Assembly: GCF_014905135.1 (NCBI RefSeq)
Contig: NZ_CP041406.1
Coordinates: 806,001 to 870,000, forward strand
Source of the DNA: Sulfurimonas paralvinellae
GTDB lineage: Bacteria > Campylobacterota > Campylobacteria > Campylobacterales > Sulfurimonadaceae
DNA length: 64,000 nucleotides
Direction of reading: 5' to 3'
Below, in pieces: positions 25,805 through 34,052 of this stretch (its first letter is position 1; every line of letters begins with the position of its first letter). The notes beneath the pieces are model-generated. The model had not been told where the DNA came from. It did not search any database and saw only the letters and a program-made list of their open reading frames with translations. The position numbers and the translations under genes were made by a program.

Positions 25805-26513
25805 GGAATAGAGATTTTAAGTTGATTTTCCTATGAGCTTTGATCATGCTTGCTGGCATCTTTTCTTCTAGCTTTTTGAGTGTTGTTTCAGCATTTGTAA
25901 CTAAGACTTGGCATTCCTCTTTAGATATTTCGAGCTCAAATCTTGCAGAAATTTCATCTTTTATTTTATTAGTGAATATAGGGTTATTATGCCACGACAA
26001 GGTTTTGAAAGATAAAACAATATCGATTAGATATTGTCTATAATCTGTAATAGAGTTTTTGTTTTCATCTTGTACAATAAACTGAAATATATAATACAGA
26101 AATAAAAAAGGTCTTACAGGTATATGCCCCTCTAATTTAATGGCTTCAAAAAATTTATACATTGGTGACTTTTCTTCATCAGAAATTTGAAATTTTGAGA
26201 GTATTTCGTCTATGAAAATTTCTTCAAGTTTTTTTTGTATTTCATCTTGATTTAAAATTTTTCTTAAATCAGATAGAACAATATAGCTTTCATTATTTAA
26301 ACCAGGTATATCTGAGAGTTTGTAGGGTTCCTTTCCAGTAAAAAGAAAAAGTGGATTAGCATCCACTTTTTCAATATATTTCATAATAGTGTCAGTCGTC
26401 GGTTTAACTTTATTTGTTTCATATCTGGCAATAGTTGTTTGTGCAACATCTAGTTTTTCAGCAAGTTCTTTTTGGGTCAAGTTCAATCTCTCGCGAAATT
26501 CTTTTAAGTACAT
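25788..26513 (-). CDS. Xre/Cro-type repressor with large C-terminal domain
   Basis: 241 residues. The helix-turn-helix lies at residues 5-50, with recognition-helix region LAEKLDVAQTTIARYETNKV. The remaining 190 residues are helical with no protease (LexA/CI) Ser-Lys dyad that I can see. It is divergent from the gene at 26643, and the 130-base gap carries two 18-bp near-identical repeats that are good operator candidates. It is likely the master regulator of the element's replication and excision genes. Confidence 0.85.
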   Translation of the reverse strand: MYLKEFRERLNLTQKELAEKLDVAQTTIARYETNKVKPTTDTIMKYIEKVDANPLFLFTGKEPYKLSDIPGLNNESYIVLSDLRKILNQDEIQKKLEEIFIDEILSKFQISDEEKSPMYKFFEAIKLEGHIPVRPFLFLYYIFQFIVQDENKNSITDYRQYLIDIVLSFKTLSWHNNPIFTNKIKDEISARFELEISKEECQVLVTNAETTLKKLEEKMPASMIKAHRKINLKSLFPDKFK

Positions 26514-26528
26514 ACAGGCACCTTTGTT

Positions 26529-26541
26529 GTATCATAGATAC
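26529..26541. promoter_or_regulatory. short palindrome next to the Xre start
   Basis: GTATCATAGATAC has 5-bp arms around ATA. It sits 16 bases upstream of the Xre start codon, a position suited to autoregulation. Confidence 0.45.
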
Positions 26542-26547
26542 TAAATT

Positions 26548-26565
26548 ATATCATAAATGTTATAT
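26548..26565. promoter_or_regulatory. operator-like repeat copy 1
   Basis: ATATCATAAATGTTATAT differs by one base from copy 2 at 26607-26624. The half-sites ATATCAT and ATGTTATAT are roughly symmetric. It lies between the divergent Xre gene and the downstream gene. Confidence 0.6.
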
Positions 26566-26606
26566 TTAAGCAATATGTAATGCAAATAACATTAAAATAC
26601 TTTTTA

Positions 26607-26624
26607 ATATCATATATGTTATAT
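26607..26624. promoter_or_regulatory. operator-like repeat copy 2
   Basis: ATATCATATATGTTATAT ends 7 bases before the Shine-Dalgarno AGGAG (26632-26636) of the gene at 26643, so binding here would block that promoter. Confidence 0.6.
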
Positions 26625-26642
26625 AGTATTCAGGAGATAACC

Positions 26643-27209
26643 GTGAAGGCAATTGATATCGCAACAGAATATTGCTCAAAAAATATCAGGTACTCAGAAG
26701 ATATTTTTTTAATAGATGAAATTTTTGAAGATGCTTGTTTTTGGGCGAGAGAGTCTTGCCGTGAAATGTTTCAAACAAATTCCATGAGAATAGATTTAGT
26801 TCGAAAAATTGATGACGTAGGCGCTGAAGTTGATAGATATATGCATGGCAAGCGGTTTAAAATGCTGAAAAATGCCAAGCAAGGCAAAAATTCACTTTGT
26901 TTAGCTTTGATTAGCAAAAAAGCAACAATAAAATGGTTCGTACAGCGGTGGATAAATATATTCATGAATATTACTACAAACCCCAAATATAAAACATACA
27001 TAGATATAGGAAGTATTGGCTTAATACTTGATGAAAATTTTAGCCATGATGAAGATGCTTTGGCGTTGATATTGAAAGAAGAGGAAAAATGTGAACAGAA
27101 AGAAGATATAGAAAAATGGGAAAAAGATTTAATAAATATGGTGAACAGTGGACAATTTGGTGGCGAAGCAACTGAGTCTGGCGGGACTCAGATATTTTTA
27201 ATTTTTTAA
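26643..27209 (+). CDS. unknown element protein, 188 residues
   Basis: I prefer the GTG at 26643 (reads MKAIDIATEYCSKNIRY) because AGGAG lies 6 bases before it. An ATG in frame at 26580 would place coding sequence across an operator copy and adds an unconvincing hydrophobic leader. The protein is helical with a basic middle (RYMHGKRFKMLKNAKQGKN) and an acidic stretch late on (EEEKCEQKEDIEKWEKD). I do not recognise the family. It is the first gene of the right-end operon leading to the RepA-like ATPase, so a role in replication, excision or its control is plausible. Confidence 0.6.
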   Translation: MKAIDIATEYCSKNIRYSEDIFLIDEIFEDACFWARESCREMFQTNSMRIDLVRKIDDVGAEVDRYMHGKRFKMLKNAKQGKNSLCLALISKKATIKWFVQRWINIFMNITTNPKYKTYIDIGSIGLILDENFSHDEDALALILKEEEKCEQKEDIEKWEKDLINMVNSGQFGGEATESGGTQIFLIF

Positions 27210-27232
27210 TCCAAATGCAAGAAAGGACTAAT

Positions 27233-28357
27233 ATGAAAAAAAGTATATCTGAAATAGAAAAAGAAGTAAAGAACAAAGAAGCAAAAGTTGCTAAACTAAT
27301 GTATCTTGAAGAATTAAAATTATCTGACTACATTAAAGATCATGACATTGTGATAATTGAAGAAGAAATGACTTCGATTCAAAATGAACTCAAATTAAAA
27401 ACTGAAAAAAAATTGAGTGAATTAGATAATTTTTTGGATAGTTTCGATTTAGAATATGAAAAAATTGAAAATGCAAAATTTGAGTATTTATATCAGGATT
27501 TTATCGTAAAAAATGAAATTACAATGTTTGCAGCACCACCTAGCAGTGGAAAAAGTCTTATTAGTGTAGCTTTATGTAATCTTTTCTTATTAAACAAAAG
27601 AATCAATCAAATTATCTATTTTGATGCAGACAATGGAACAGCTACACTTAAAGAGAGGAATATTCATAATCTAAAGAAAAAATGGTTAAAACAATTTCGT
27701 TATTTTCATGAGAGTCAAGTGACAAAAGCACAAATGCTGCAAATTATAAAACAGTTACAGAAAACTGATTTAAAAGATGTCCTGATTATATTTGATTCAA
27801 TTAAAAATTTTATGATTGGTGGAGATAGAGATAAAAATAGAGATGTTAGCAAGGTCATGGAAGTTTTGAAATCTTTGAGAGCTAGAGGAGCAACTGTCCT
27901 TTTCCTCCATCATACTAATAAGCCAAATAAGGATTTGCAAGAACTTATTTATGCGGGGAGTAGTGCTTTTCAGGAAGACTCTGGTAATGCTTATATTATG
28001 CACCAAAATGAATATAAACAGAGTTTTATTTTTAAAAATTTTAAAAAAAGAACTGGAATAGTAATCGATATAGCATTTACTTATGGGGAAAATCATACAC
28101 TTAATCAAGTTGATTTTATAGAGGCTAATGAAACTGAAGAAGATGAACAAATTCGTACAGAAATTGTTGCTTTTATTGATTCTAATCCAAGATGTATATA
28201 CAGTCAAATTTTACAGCATGTTACAAGTTTGGGCTATTCAAAAGATAAGGTGAATAAAGTTATACAAGCCGGAAAAACTAAATATTGGGAAGCTGTGAAA
28301 AATAAGACCAAACAAAATCGTGATGAGTACATCTTAATCAAATATTTAAATGATTAA
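27233..28357 (+). CDS. RepA-like AAA (RecA-fold) ATPase, replication helicase type
   Basis: 374 residues from the ATG at 27233, chosen because AAAGGA precedes it at 7 bases; an in-frame ATG at 27215 adds only six codons. Walker A is AAPPSSGKSLIS near residue 99 and Walker B is VLIIFDSIKNF near 182. The following strand VLFLHHTNKPNKD is typical of RepA / RSF1010-type hexameric helicases. A C-terminal winged-helix-like segment follows. It suggests that the excised circle can replicate, or that the protein aids integration upkeep. After the TAA at 28355-28357 the frame stays open for 35 more codons. Confidence 0.8.
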   Translation: MKKSISEIEKEVKNKEAKVAKLMYLEELKLSDYIKDHDIVIIEEEMTSIQNELKLKTEKKLSELDNFLDSFDLEYEKIENAKFEYLYQDFIVKNEITMFAAPPSSGKSLISVALCNLFLLNKRINQIIYFDADNGTATLKERNIHNLKKKWLKQFRYFHESQVTKAQMLQIIKQLQKTDLKDVLIIFDSIKNFMIGGDRDKNRDVSKVMEVLKSLRARGATVLFLHHTNKPNKDLQELIYAGSSAFQEDSGNAYIMHQNEYKQSFIFKNFKKRTGIVIDIAFTYGENHTLNQVDFIEANETEEDEQIRTEIVAFIDSNPRCIYSQILQHVTSLGYSKDKVNKVIQAGKTKYWEAVKNKTKQNRDEYILIKYLND

Positions 28358-28372
28358 GATAACTCAGATAAC
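28357..28372 (+). repeat. tandem AGATAAC motif, right-end copy
   Basis: AGATAACTCAGATAAC is the inverted partner of 9421-9436. It begins at the last base of the RepA-like gene. The two units are 9 bases apart. Confidence 0.5.
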
Positions 28373-28474
28373 ACTAGTTCTTTAGATACTCAAGCAAGAC
28401 ATAATGATCAGATAGCTGTAGATTACTATAGTACATCTAATGTATCAGATTGCAATGAAAAATAGGAGGAGAAG

Positions 28475-28813
28475 ATGTTAGATTCACTTGAAGAAGTTTT
28501 ATTGGATATGAAAGATGAGTTGAAAATTCAAAGACAATTATTGCAACTTGTAATTGAGTCGTTAACAACCAAAAAAGCAGTAGCAAAGTTTTTAGGTGTT
28601 TGCACAAAGACTGTGGAGACAATGACGCAAGATGGACGCCTGATTGAAGGAGAAGCATGGTTTTACAATGAACAAGGTGTGAAAGAATTTATTCCGGATG
28701 GTGTAATAGAAGCAAAACGCAAAAGAGAGTTAAAAAAAGGATCCGTTATTAAAGGTACTAAGCATAAAATGCACCCAACAGCATCAAAATTTATGGTGAT
28801 TAAAAATGGCTAA
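28475..28813 (+). CDS. excisionase-like helix-turn-helix protein
   Basis: 112 residues with a GGAGGAG ribosome site before the ATG. After a helical leader, the segment TKKAVAKFLGVCTKTVETMT followed by QDGRLIEGEAWFY matches the MerR/excisionase-type (HTH_17) fold in which a winged helix reads DNA. The C-terminus is basic. It overlaps the integrase gene by 8 bases, so the two are co-expressed, and it is best read as the recombination directionality factor. A plain DNA-binding role elsewhere is possible. Confidence 0.75.
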   Translation: MLDSLEEVLLDMKDELKIQRQLLQLVIESLTTKKAVAKFLGVCTKTVETMTQDGRLIEGEAWFYNEQGVKEFIPDGVIEAKRKRELKKGSVIKGTKHKMHPTASKFMVIKNG

Positions 28814-29957
28814 ATCATTTAAATATATTTACTCAGATATAAAATTTACAATTTTCGAGCGTCATAAAAAATGGTGGTTGGATTTTTATTGGAAAAAGAA
28901 ACGAATTCGTAGATCAACTGAATTGTCAGCTAATCAAGATAATCTAAAAGTGATTAAAAAACAGATTATTCCAGATATAATCATAGGGTTGGGTCATAAG
29001 ATTGAAGAGACAATGAAAACAGATAAAACAGAGCAAACTTTAAATGAATTTGCTCAAGAGTTTTTTGACATGCAACGAGCCCGTAAGGAAGTAAGAGAAC
29101 ATGTTATCGATAAAAATATTGCACATTATAACAAGCATATTGCTCCATTGTTTGGAGATAAAAAATTAGTTGATATAGATATTGAAGAGCTGGATAAATG
29201 GCAAATTCAATTATTGCAAAACTATAAACACTTAACTGTGCAAAAGTTTCGTTCTGTTTTGTTCTCCATACTAACAGAAGCAGTTAGATACAAAAGGATA
29301 CAGGAGAATCCTCTTTCATTTGTCAAGGCACCAAAACTAAAACACAAAATTGATGAAGATATAAATCCATTCACAGAGACAGAGCTTATAAAGATTTCTC
29401 ATACAGCATATGGATATATGAAGAATTTCATTTTCTTAATGGTTAGTACTGGAATGAGACCGGGTGAGATAGTTGCACTTAAATGGAATGATATTAATTT
29501 TGAGAAAAAATTTATACGGATTAATAAAACGGTTGTACGAGGAAACGAAGGAGATGTGAAAACATATTCATCGAATAGATTTGTAGATATGTTACCACAG
29601 GCTGAGCTATATTTGCAAAGGCAATTTGAATTAACAGGTCATCATGAGTTCGTATTTTTGAGTAGTTTCCATAAACAATTTTATTCCCATGATATAATAG
29701 GTGTAAATTTTAAAAAAATATTGCAAAAAAGTGGTGTAGAAGTAAGAAAGCTGTATAATTTGCGTCATACATTTGCATCTCAAATGATTAGTAAGGGTGC
29801 AGATATTGTTTGGGTGTCTAAAATACTTGGACACAAAGATGTATCTATTACTTTAAAAATATATACGAAGTTTATACAGGAAGATGATGATATGCGTTTT
29901 AAGAAAATTGAAAAAATGGGCACGATTTTGGGCACGATAGAAGAAGTAAGTGTTTAA
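28806..29957 (+). CDS. int: tyrosine recombinase (integrase)
   Basis: 383 residues. It has an N-terminal arm-binding-like part, a core-binding domain (about 80-180, SAM-like), and a catalytic domain with Arg in STGMRPGEIVALKW near 214, LRHTFASQM near 318 and LGHKDVSITLKIYTKF ending in the nucleophile Tyr near 351. The usual His three residues before the second Arg is Tyr (LYNLRHT), a variant seen in some element integrases. It ends 27 bases from ybgC and so sits at the right end beside attR. It would carry out integration into the 25-bp core in the 5' end of ybgC. Confidence 0.93.
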   Translation: MAKSFKYIYSDIKFTIFERHKKWWLDFYWKKKRIRRSTELSANQDNLKVIKKQIIPDIIIGLGHKIEETMKTDKTEQTLNEFAQEFFDMQRARKEVREHVIDKNIAHYNKHIAPLFGDKKLVDIDIEELDKWQIQLLQNYKHLTVQKFRSVLFSILTEAVRYKRIQENPLSFVKAPKLKHKIDEDINPFTETELIKISHTAYGYMKNFIFLMVSTGMRPGEIVALKWNDINFEKKFIRINKTVVRGNEGDVKTYSSNRFVDMLPQAELYLQRQFELTGHHEFVFLSSFHKQFYSHDIIGVNFKKILQKSGVEVRKLYNLRHTFASQMISKGADIVWVSKILGHKDVSITLKIYTKFIQEDDDMRFKKIEKMGTILGTIEEVSV

Positions 29958-29983
29958 GGTATCTATAAATAGGGGGTTATAAG

Positions 29984-30361
29984 GTGAAAATACGAGTCTA
30001 TTACGAAGATACAGATACCGGTGGGGTTGTGTACCATTCAAACTATCTGAATTTTTGCGAGCGGGCAAGAAGTGAGGCTTTTTTTGACAAAGGTCTGACA
30101 CCTGTTTTGGAAGGCGGGCATTTTGTCGCGCGTAAAGTTACAGCTGACTTTTATACAAGTGCAAAACTTGGAGATCTTCTTGAAGTGAAAAGTGAACTTT
30201 TGGAGATGAAAGCAGCCTCTTTTTCTCTACGACAGACTATTTACAGAGATGATGTCAAGATATTTGAACTTGAGATACTGCTTGTTTATATCACTTTTGA
30301 AGGTAAAGTACAAAAACTCGATGAAACGAGTAAAGCACTTGTTTTATCACTCTTCACGTGA
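29984..30361 (+). CDS. ybgC: YbgC/4HBT acyl-CoA thioesterase
   Basis: 125 residues, normal for the family. The hot-dog fold signature is YYEDTDTGGVVYHSNYLNFC near 6-25, with the catalytic Asp and the HSNYL motif, followed by ERARSEAF. It hydrolyses short- or acyl-ACP thioesters and is tied to phospholipid or Tol-Pal functions in other bacteria. The element supplies its new upstream region: GTG start at 29984 preceded by AAGG only two bases away, and GGGGG further up, so expression may be weaker than from the original ATG. The end overlaps the convergent gene by 15 bases. Confidence 0.92.
   Translation: MKIRVYYEDTDTGGVVYHSNYLNFCERARSEAFFDKGLTPVLEGGHFVARKVTADFYTSAKLGDLLEVKSELLEMKAASFSLRQTIYRDDVKIFELEILLVYITFEGKVQKLDETSKALVLSLFT
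29985..30009 (+). repeat. attR: right 25-bp direct repeat
   Basis: It is identical to 9190-9214. It covers the last two bases of the GTG start and codons 2-8 plus two bases of ybgC. The base before it (G here, A at attL) changes the host start from ATG to GTG. Confidence 0.9.
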
Positions 30362-31672
30362 GGATACATAGGGAAGAAATCTTGATATTCCGGGGCGTAA
30401 AAGCTCTATGCCGTATACCATTTGATTATCGGTCACATTGATATCATAATCTTTATCATCACCTGTGATTTGATTGTAAAAATAATCTACACCGATAGTT
30501 GTCGTATAATTGATCCAGTCATAGACTATGTCATTACCAAGAAGTGAATTTGTTTCTATAAGAACACTGTTGTTCTTGATGATGGAGTTTGCAACAACCA
30601 TTTTTTCTCTATCTATATACTGTGTCATGGAAAGCAGCAACGGATCATAATTTATCTGCGTAGAAAGAATGTTTGTTGCATTTGTATCATAGAGCGTTAA
30701 CTGCGATAAGATCATACCACTTTTAATGATAGGAGTATTTATAAAAAATGAACCATTGATGATATCTTCATTCTCTTTGAGATAGTGTTCGAGGTTGGTA
30801 GTTCTGCGTGAGATAAAATACTTAATAACTTTTTTTTCACTTGCATTGGCATCTTCATTCTCTACGGTCTCTTTATCTGCTGCTTCGTCACTGGCTGCCG
30901 ATGAGTTGAAAAAACTGCCGAAAATGCCGTTTTCTTCTACTTTTTCATCTATGGTCTGTTTTGGATGTAAGAATTCTTCTTCTTGATAAAGTGCCAGTTT
31001 TTTTCCTGTCTGTGATTTGTCGGAGAATATGATAAGCGGCGAGACAGCTTCTTTGAGAAGGAGTTTACTCTGCGCATTGTAGTCAATACCGCCAAAAACA
31101 TAGTATGGAGAACTGCTTTGGATGTCATTTTTGTTAATTGTTGGAAAATAAATGTTGAGATTTGGATCGATATCGATGATGTTTGTAGCACCTTCTTTTG
31201 TAACAGGTGCGATTACATAATCAAAACCGTCATCTTGAATTTTACGAAGTGCAGCGCTGAGATCTTCTATATTTTCACTTTCTACTCTATAGCTTTTTAG
31301 TGAAAACGGGTTGCCTTTTGTCATCAGATAGGCAAAGCTCGCATTGATCGTTGAAGAAGCATATTTCCCAATTTTTTTGTATGGCAGAAGCAGAGCGATT
31401 TTAAGCTTTCCTCCTGCATTGAAAGCGCCTATATTGAAGATTGCGATGTTCATGGTTCTGGCTTCATCCAACTCTTTATCAGTTAATTTCGTGTCTGCGT
31501 GAGCCAAAAAAGAAAAGATCATTCCATTATCCAAATACTCATGCATACAGGAGTCATCGCACTCATAAGGATCTAAGTCCTGAATATAAGTTTTTGGAAG
31601 AGGAATGTTGGAGATCATAAAACTTTGTGCAAAGAGAATGATCGGCAGTGTTAAAAACAGTAATTTTTTCAT
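30347..31672 (-). CDS. exported periplasmic-binding-protein-like protein, unknown
   Basis: 441 residues from the ATG that overlaps the UDG stop as ATGA; a TTG two codons upstream is less likely. The signal peptide is MKKLLFLTLPIILFAQS. The segment KIALLLPYKKIGKYASSTIN and the following DGFDYVIAPVTKEGATNI recall the PBP-like domain of LpoA/LppC-type proteins, and DYVIAPVT fits the strand before the ligand cleft. No lipobox is seen. The C-terminal half is less clear. A cell-envelope role is inferred only from the fold hint and export. Confidence 0.6.
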   Translation of the reverse strand: MKKLLFLTLPIILFAQSFMISNIPLPKTYIQDLDPYECDDSCMHEYLDNGMIFSFLAHADTKLTDKELDEARTMNIAIFNIGAFNAGGKLKIALLLPYKKIGKYASSTINASFAYLMTKGNPFSLKSYRVESENIEDLSAALRKIQDDGFDYVIAPVTKEGATNIIDIDPNLNIYFPTINKNDIQSSSPYYVFGGIDYNAQSKLLLKEAVSPLIIFSDKSQTGKKLALYQEEEFLHPKQTIDEKVEENGIFGSFFNSSAASDEAADKETVENEDANASEKKVIKYFISRRTTNLEHYLKENEDIINGSFFINTPIIKSGMILSQLTLYDTNATNILSTQINYDPLLLSMTQYIDREKMVVANSIIKNNSVLIETNSLLGNDIVYDWINYTTTIGVDYFYNQITGDDKDYDINVTDNQMVYGIELLRPGISRFLPYVSSREE

Positions 31673-32328
31673 AAGCAACTCTTTATAGTATGTAAATCAT
31701 TTAAAGTAATTTTTTTTAGTTCAGGATTCCGCAGTAGATACTGGGGATGATATATCGGAATCAATTTATAATCTTTATAGTCTATAACGTGACCCCTGAC
31801 GTTTTCAAAGTTATCTGCAGTGTCATTTGTAAGATGTGCATATGCTTCTTCACCAAGTGTCACTATTACCTTCGGCTTGATGAACTCCAACTGCGAAAAA
31901 AGATAACTTTTACAAGAGTTCCACTCCGAAGGGGACGGCTTGTTTGATTGTAAAGGCTTGCATTTTATGGCATGTGTGACATAAATATCGTTGATATTGA
32001 GATGTAAGACCTTTTCAATCATGTTTTTTAACGTCTCACCGGAGCGACCGACATAGTAACTGTCTGCACTGTCTTGAGCCTGCGATACCAGATAGTCAAT
32101 TATAACAAGATTTGCATTTGCATTTCCATAGCCGCCCATACTTTGTGTCCGCGATTTACTAAGATCACATAGGTGGCAGTTATGTACATTGTGAAGAAGT
32201 TCATCGAGTGAACTTGGCTGTTCATAATTTCTTTTTTCATTAATGGTGAAATGGTCGATATATTCATACCCAATAGACTTAAGTCTATAAAGATTTTGTA
32301 AAAGAATTAGATTTTGAAAGGATTTCAT
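31669..32328 (-). CDS. family 4-type uracil-DNA glycosylase-like Fe-S protein, altered motif A
   Basis: 219 residues. Cys ligands for a 4Fe-4S cluster are visible (CHLC near 52, then KCKP and WNSC near 127-140). The C-terminal motif is HPQYLLRNP near 195, and VGRSGETLKNMI matches the region after motif A. The usual catalytic motif GEAPGxxED is replaced by DYLVSQAQDSADSYY, so activity on uracil in DNA is doubtful or changed. It overlaps the next gene by ATGA. Confidence 0.7.
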   Translation of the reverse strand: MKSFQNLILLQNLYRLKSIGYEYIDHFTINEKRNYEQPSSLDELLHNVHNCHLCDLSKSRTQSMGGYGNANANLVIIDYLVSQAQDSADSYYVGRSGETLKNMIEKVLHLNINDIYVTHAIKCKPLQSNKPSPSEWNSCKSYLFSQLEFIKPKVIVTLGEEAYAHLTNDTADNFENVRGHVIDYKDYKLIPIYHPQYLLRNPELKKITLNDLHTIKSCL

Positions 32329-32416
32329 TGAAGAAGTATAGTTTAAATCGAGTTAAACTCTACTTTATGTCAAAAAAATATGATATGATACTTGTAAGAA
32401 AGATTTGGAGCGGTAC

Positions 32417-34006
32417 ATGCCTGTTGAGAGTGATAAACTAGAGATAAACAATTTTCAATTAGAATCATCAGTTGAAGTTGAAGACATTGTTCAGCAGATA
32501 AAACTCCTCGAAAAAAATAAGGTGCTTGTTCATATAGTTTCTTATATCCATAATACCGTTTTGGTTCAAAATCTGCTTAAAGAACTTAAAAAAACAATAC
32601 CTCAAGCACAGATTGTACTTCTTAAACATGATAATAAAGTGATTACATCTGTAACTGTTTTTACAATAAAAACCGATGATGAAAAACACATAAGCGATGA
32701 GATACTCAAAGAACTCTGTATTGACAACTATAATAAAAAACAGAGTTTAGAGGAGTATCGGGTACAGCTCTTTCAGCGTTACTTCACTGATCATCTGACA
32801 AATCTGCCTAATCTTTATCAGTTAAGAAAAGATATGCAAAATTATGATGATGCCGGACTCATCTTACTCAAGATAGATAATTTTCAAGCTATAAATAACT
32901 TTTACGGTTTTGTTGTCGGCGATTATGTATTGGAATATGTCGGTAAGTTATTTAAAGAGATACTTCATGAACATAAGGTTTATAGACTCTCAGGAGCTGA
33001 ATATGGTATTATCACTGATTCTCGTTTAGGATTTTATCAGCTTAAAGATTATCTTACAGAGATTTATGAGAAGATAAAAAATATAGAGATAGTTTATCAG
33101 GATACAAAAATATATGTAGATTTTACCTTGGCATCATCCTCAAACCGTGACAATACAAACATCTTTTCAAAAGTTTCTATGGCACTTATCTATGCAAAAC
33201 AACAGGGCGTTCCTTTTTGGATATATGAAGACAGAATGAATTTTGAGGATGAGTACAGAAGAAACCTTGAACTTTCTCATGTTGTTAGAGAAGCTGTTGA
33301 CAATAAGAGAGTTGTGCCTTATTATCAGGCGATTATGGATAACAAAACGTCTAAGATTGTTAAGTACGAATGTCTAGCAAGACTAGTGGATCATAACGAA
33401 AAAATTCTCTCTCCAATGCTTTTTATCCCCATAGCAAAAACTGCAAAGATCTATAATGAAGTAACAAAACTCATTATAGACAAGTCTTTTGAAATGTTTG
33501 AGAAGAGCGAGTATGAATTTAGTGTAAACCTTTCCATTGAAGATATTATGAGCAGTGAAATATTCAACTTTATTATCAATAAATTGAAAAACAACCGCTC
33601 TGTTGCAAACAGGGTTACCTTTGAGCTGCTTGAATCTGAAGCAGTGAAAGATTATAAAAAAGTGGACAGATTTATCGGAGAGGTTGCGCGCTATGGTGCA
33701 AAAATAGCCATAGATGATTTTGGGAGCGGATACTCGAACTTTTCTTATTTGACAAAAATCAATGCCGATTACATAAAAATAGACGGTACTTTAATAGAAA
33801 ATATAGATATTGATGAAGCTTCTTTTATCGTTGTAAAAACGATTGTGGAATTCGCAAAACAATTGGGCATAAAGACAATTGCCGAGTATGTTCATTCAAG
33901 TGTGGTGATGGATAAAGTAAAAGAGCTTGGAATAGACTATTCACAAGGATTTTATATTGATGAGCCTTCTGTGGGTTTAACTGAAGATAAGAATAAAGAG
34001 AAATAA
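32417..34006 (+). CDS. degenerate GGDEF plus EAL domain protein
   Basis: 529 residues from the ATG at 32417, which follows GGAG by 6 bases; a TTG at 32405 in frame has no ribosome site. Residues 1-115 are an unrecognised N-terminal region. A GGDEF domain follows whose active motif reads SGAEY rather than GGDEF, so no cyclase activity is expected. The EAL domain has YECLARL (for ExLxR), FELLESE, IAIDDFGSGYSNF, IKIDGTLI and KTIAEYV, with metal and catalytic residues kept. It is predicted to be a cyclic di-GMP phosphodiesterase with a regulatory GGDEF domain. No membrane segment is present. Confidence 0.88.
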   Translation: MPVESDKLEINNFQLESSVEVEDIVQQIKLLEKNKVLVHIVSYIHNTVLVQNLLKELKKTIPQAQIVLLKHDNKVITSVTVFTIKTDDEKHISDEILKELCIDNYNKKQSLEEYRVQLFQRYFTDHLTNLPNLYQLRKDMQNYDDAGLILLKIDNFQAINNFYGFVVGDYVLEYVGKLFKEILHEHKVYRLSGAEYGIITDSRLGFYQLKDYLTEIYEKIKNIEIVYQDTKIYVDFTLASSSNRDNTNIFSKVSMALIYAKQQGVPFWIYEDRMNFEDEYRRNLELSHVVREAVDNKRVVPYYQAIMDNKTSKIVKYECLARLVDHNEKILSPMLFIPIAKTAKIYNEVTKLIIDKSFEMFEKSEYEFSVNLSIEDIMSSEIFNFIINKLKNNRSVANRVTFELLESEAVKDYKKVDRFIGEVARYGAKIAIDDFGSGYSNFSYLTKINADYIKIDGTLIENIDIDEASFIVVKTIVEFAKQLGIKTIAEYVHSSVVMDKVKELGIDYSQGFYIDEPSVGLTEDKNKEK

Positions 34007-34029
34007 AGTTCCAAAAAGAGGAACTTTAT
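34003..34029. terminator. bidirectional hairpin between convergent genes
   Basis: ATAAAGTTCC (34003-34012) and GGAACTTTAT (34020-34029) pair exactly with a 7-base loop. It overlaps the stop of the EAL gene and lies 24 bases from the end of the superoxide reductase gene. Confidence 0.7.
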
Positions 34030-34052
34030 AAGAAATAGAAGTCTGAAATTGA

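Larger units (their letters stand above)
9190..30009. mobile_element. integrative and probably mobilizable element, about 20.8 kb, in ybgC
   Basis: The element is bounded by a perfect 25-bp direct repeat. A tyrosine recombinase gene stands next to the right repeat, and there are an excisionase-like gene, a RepA-like ATPase, a Xre regulator, a T4SS coupling protein and ardA. The cargo is a type III restriction-modification system with accessory genes. By eye, much of the interior is more AT-rich than the flanks, especially the DUF3800, KAP and right-end genes. No canonical relaxase and no VirB/TraC-type channel genes are visible. It therefore most likely moves by using another element's channel, or it has lost them. 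Confidence 0.92.

Noticed and set aside
26580-26642. N-terminal extension of the gene at 26643
   Set aside because: The extra 21 residues cross an operator-like repeat, and the ribosome site belongs to the GTG at 26643.
9190-30009. Prophage
   Set aside because: No capsid, terminase, tail or lysis genes. The coupling protein, ArdA and defence cargo fit an integrative mobilizable element.
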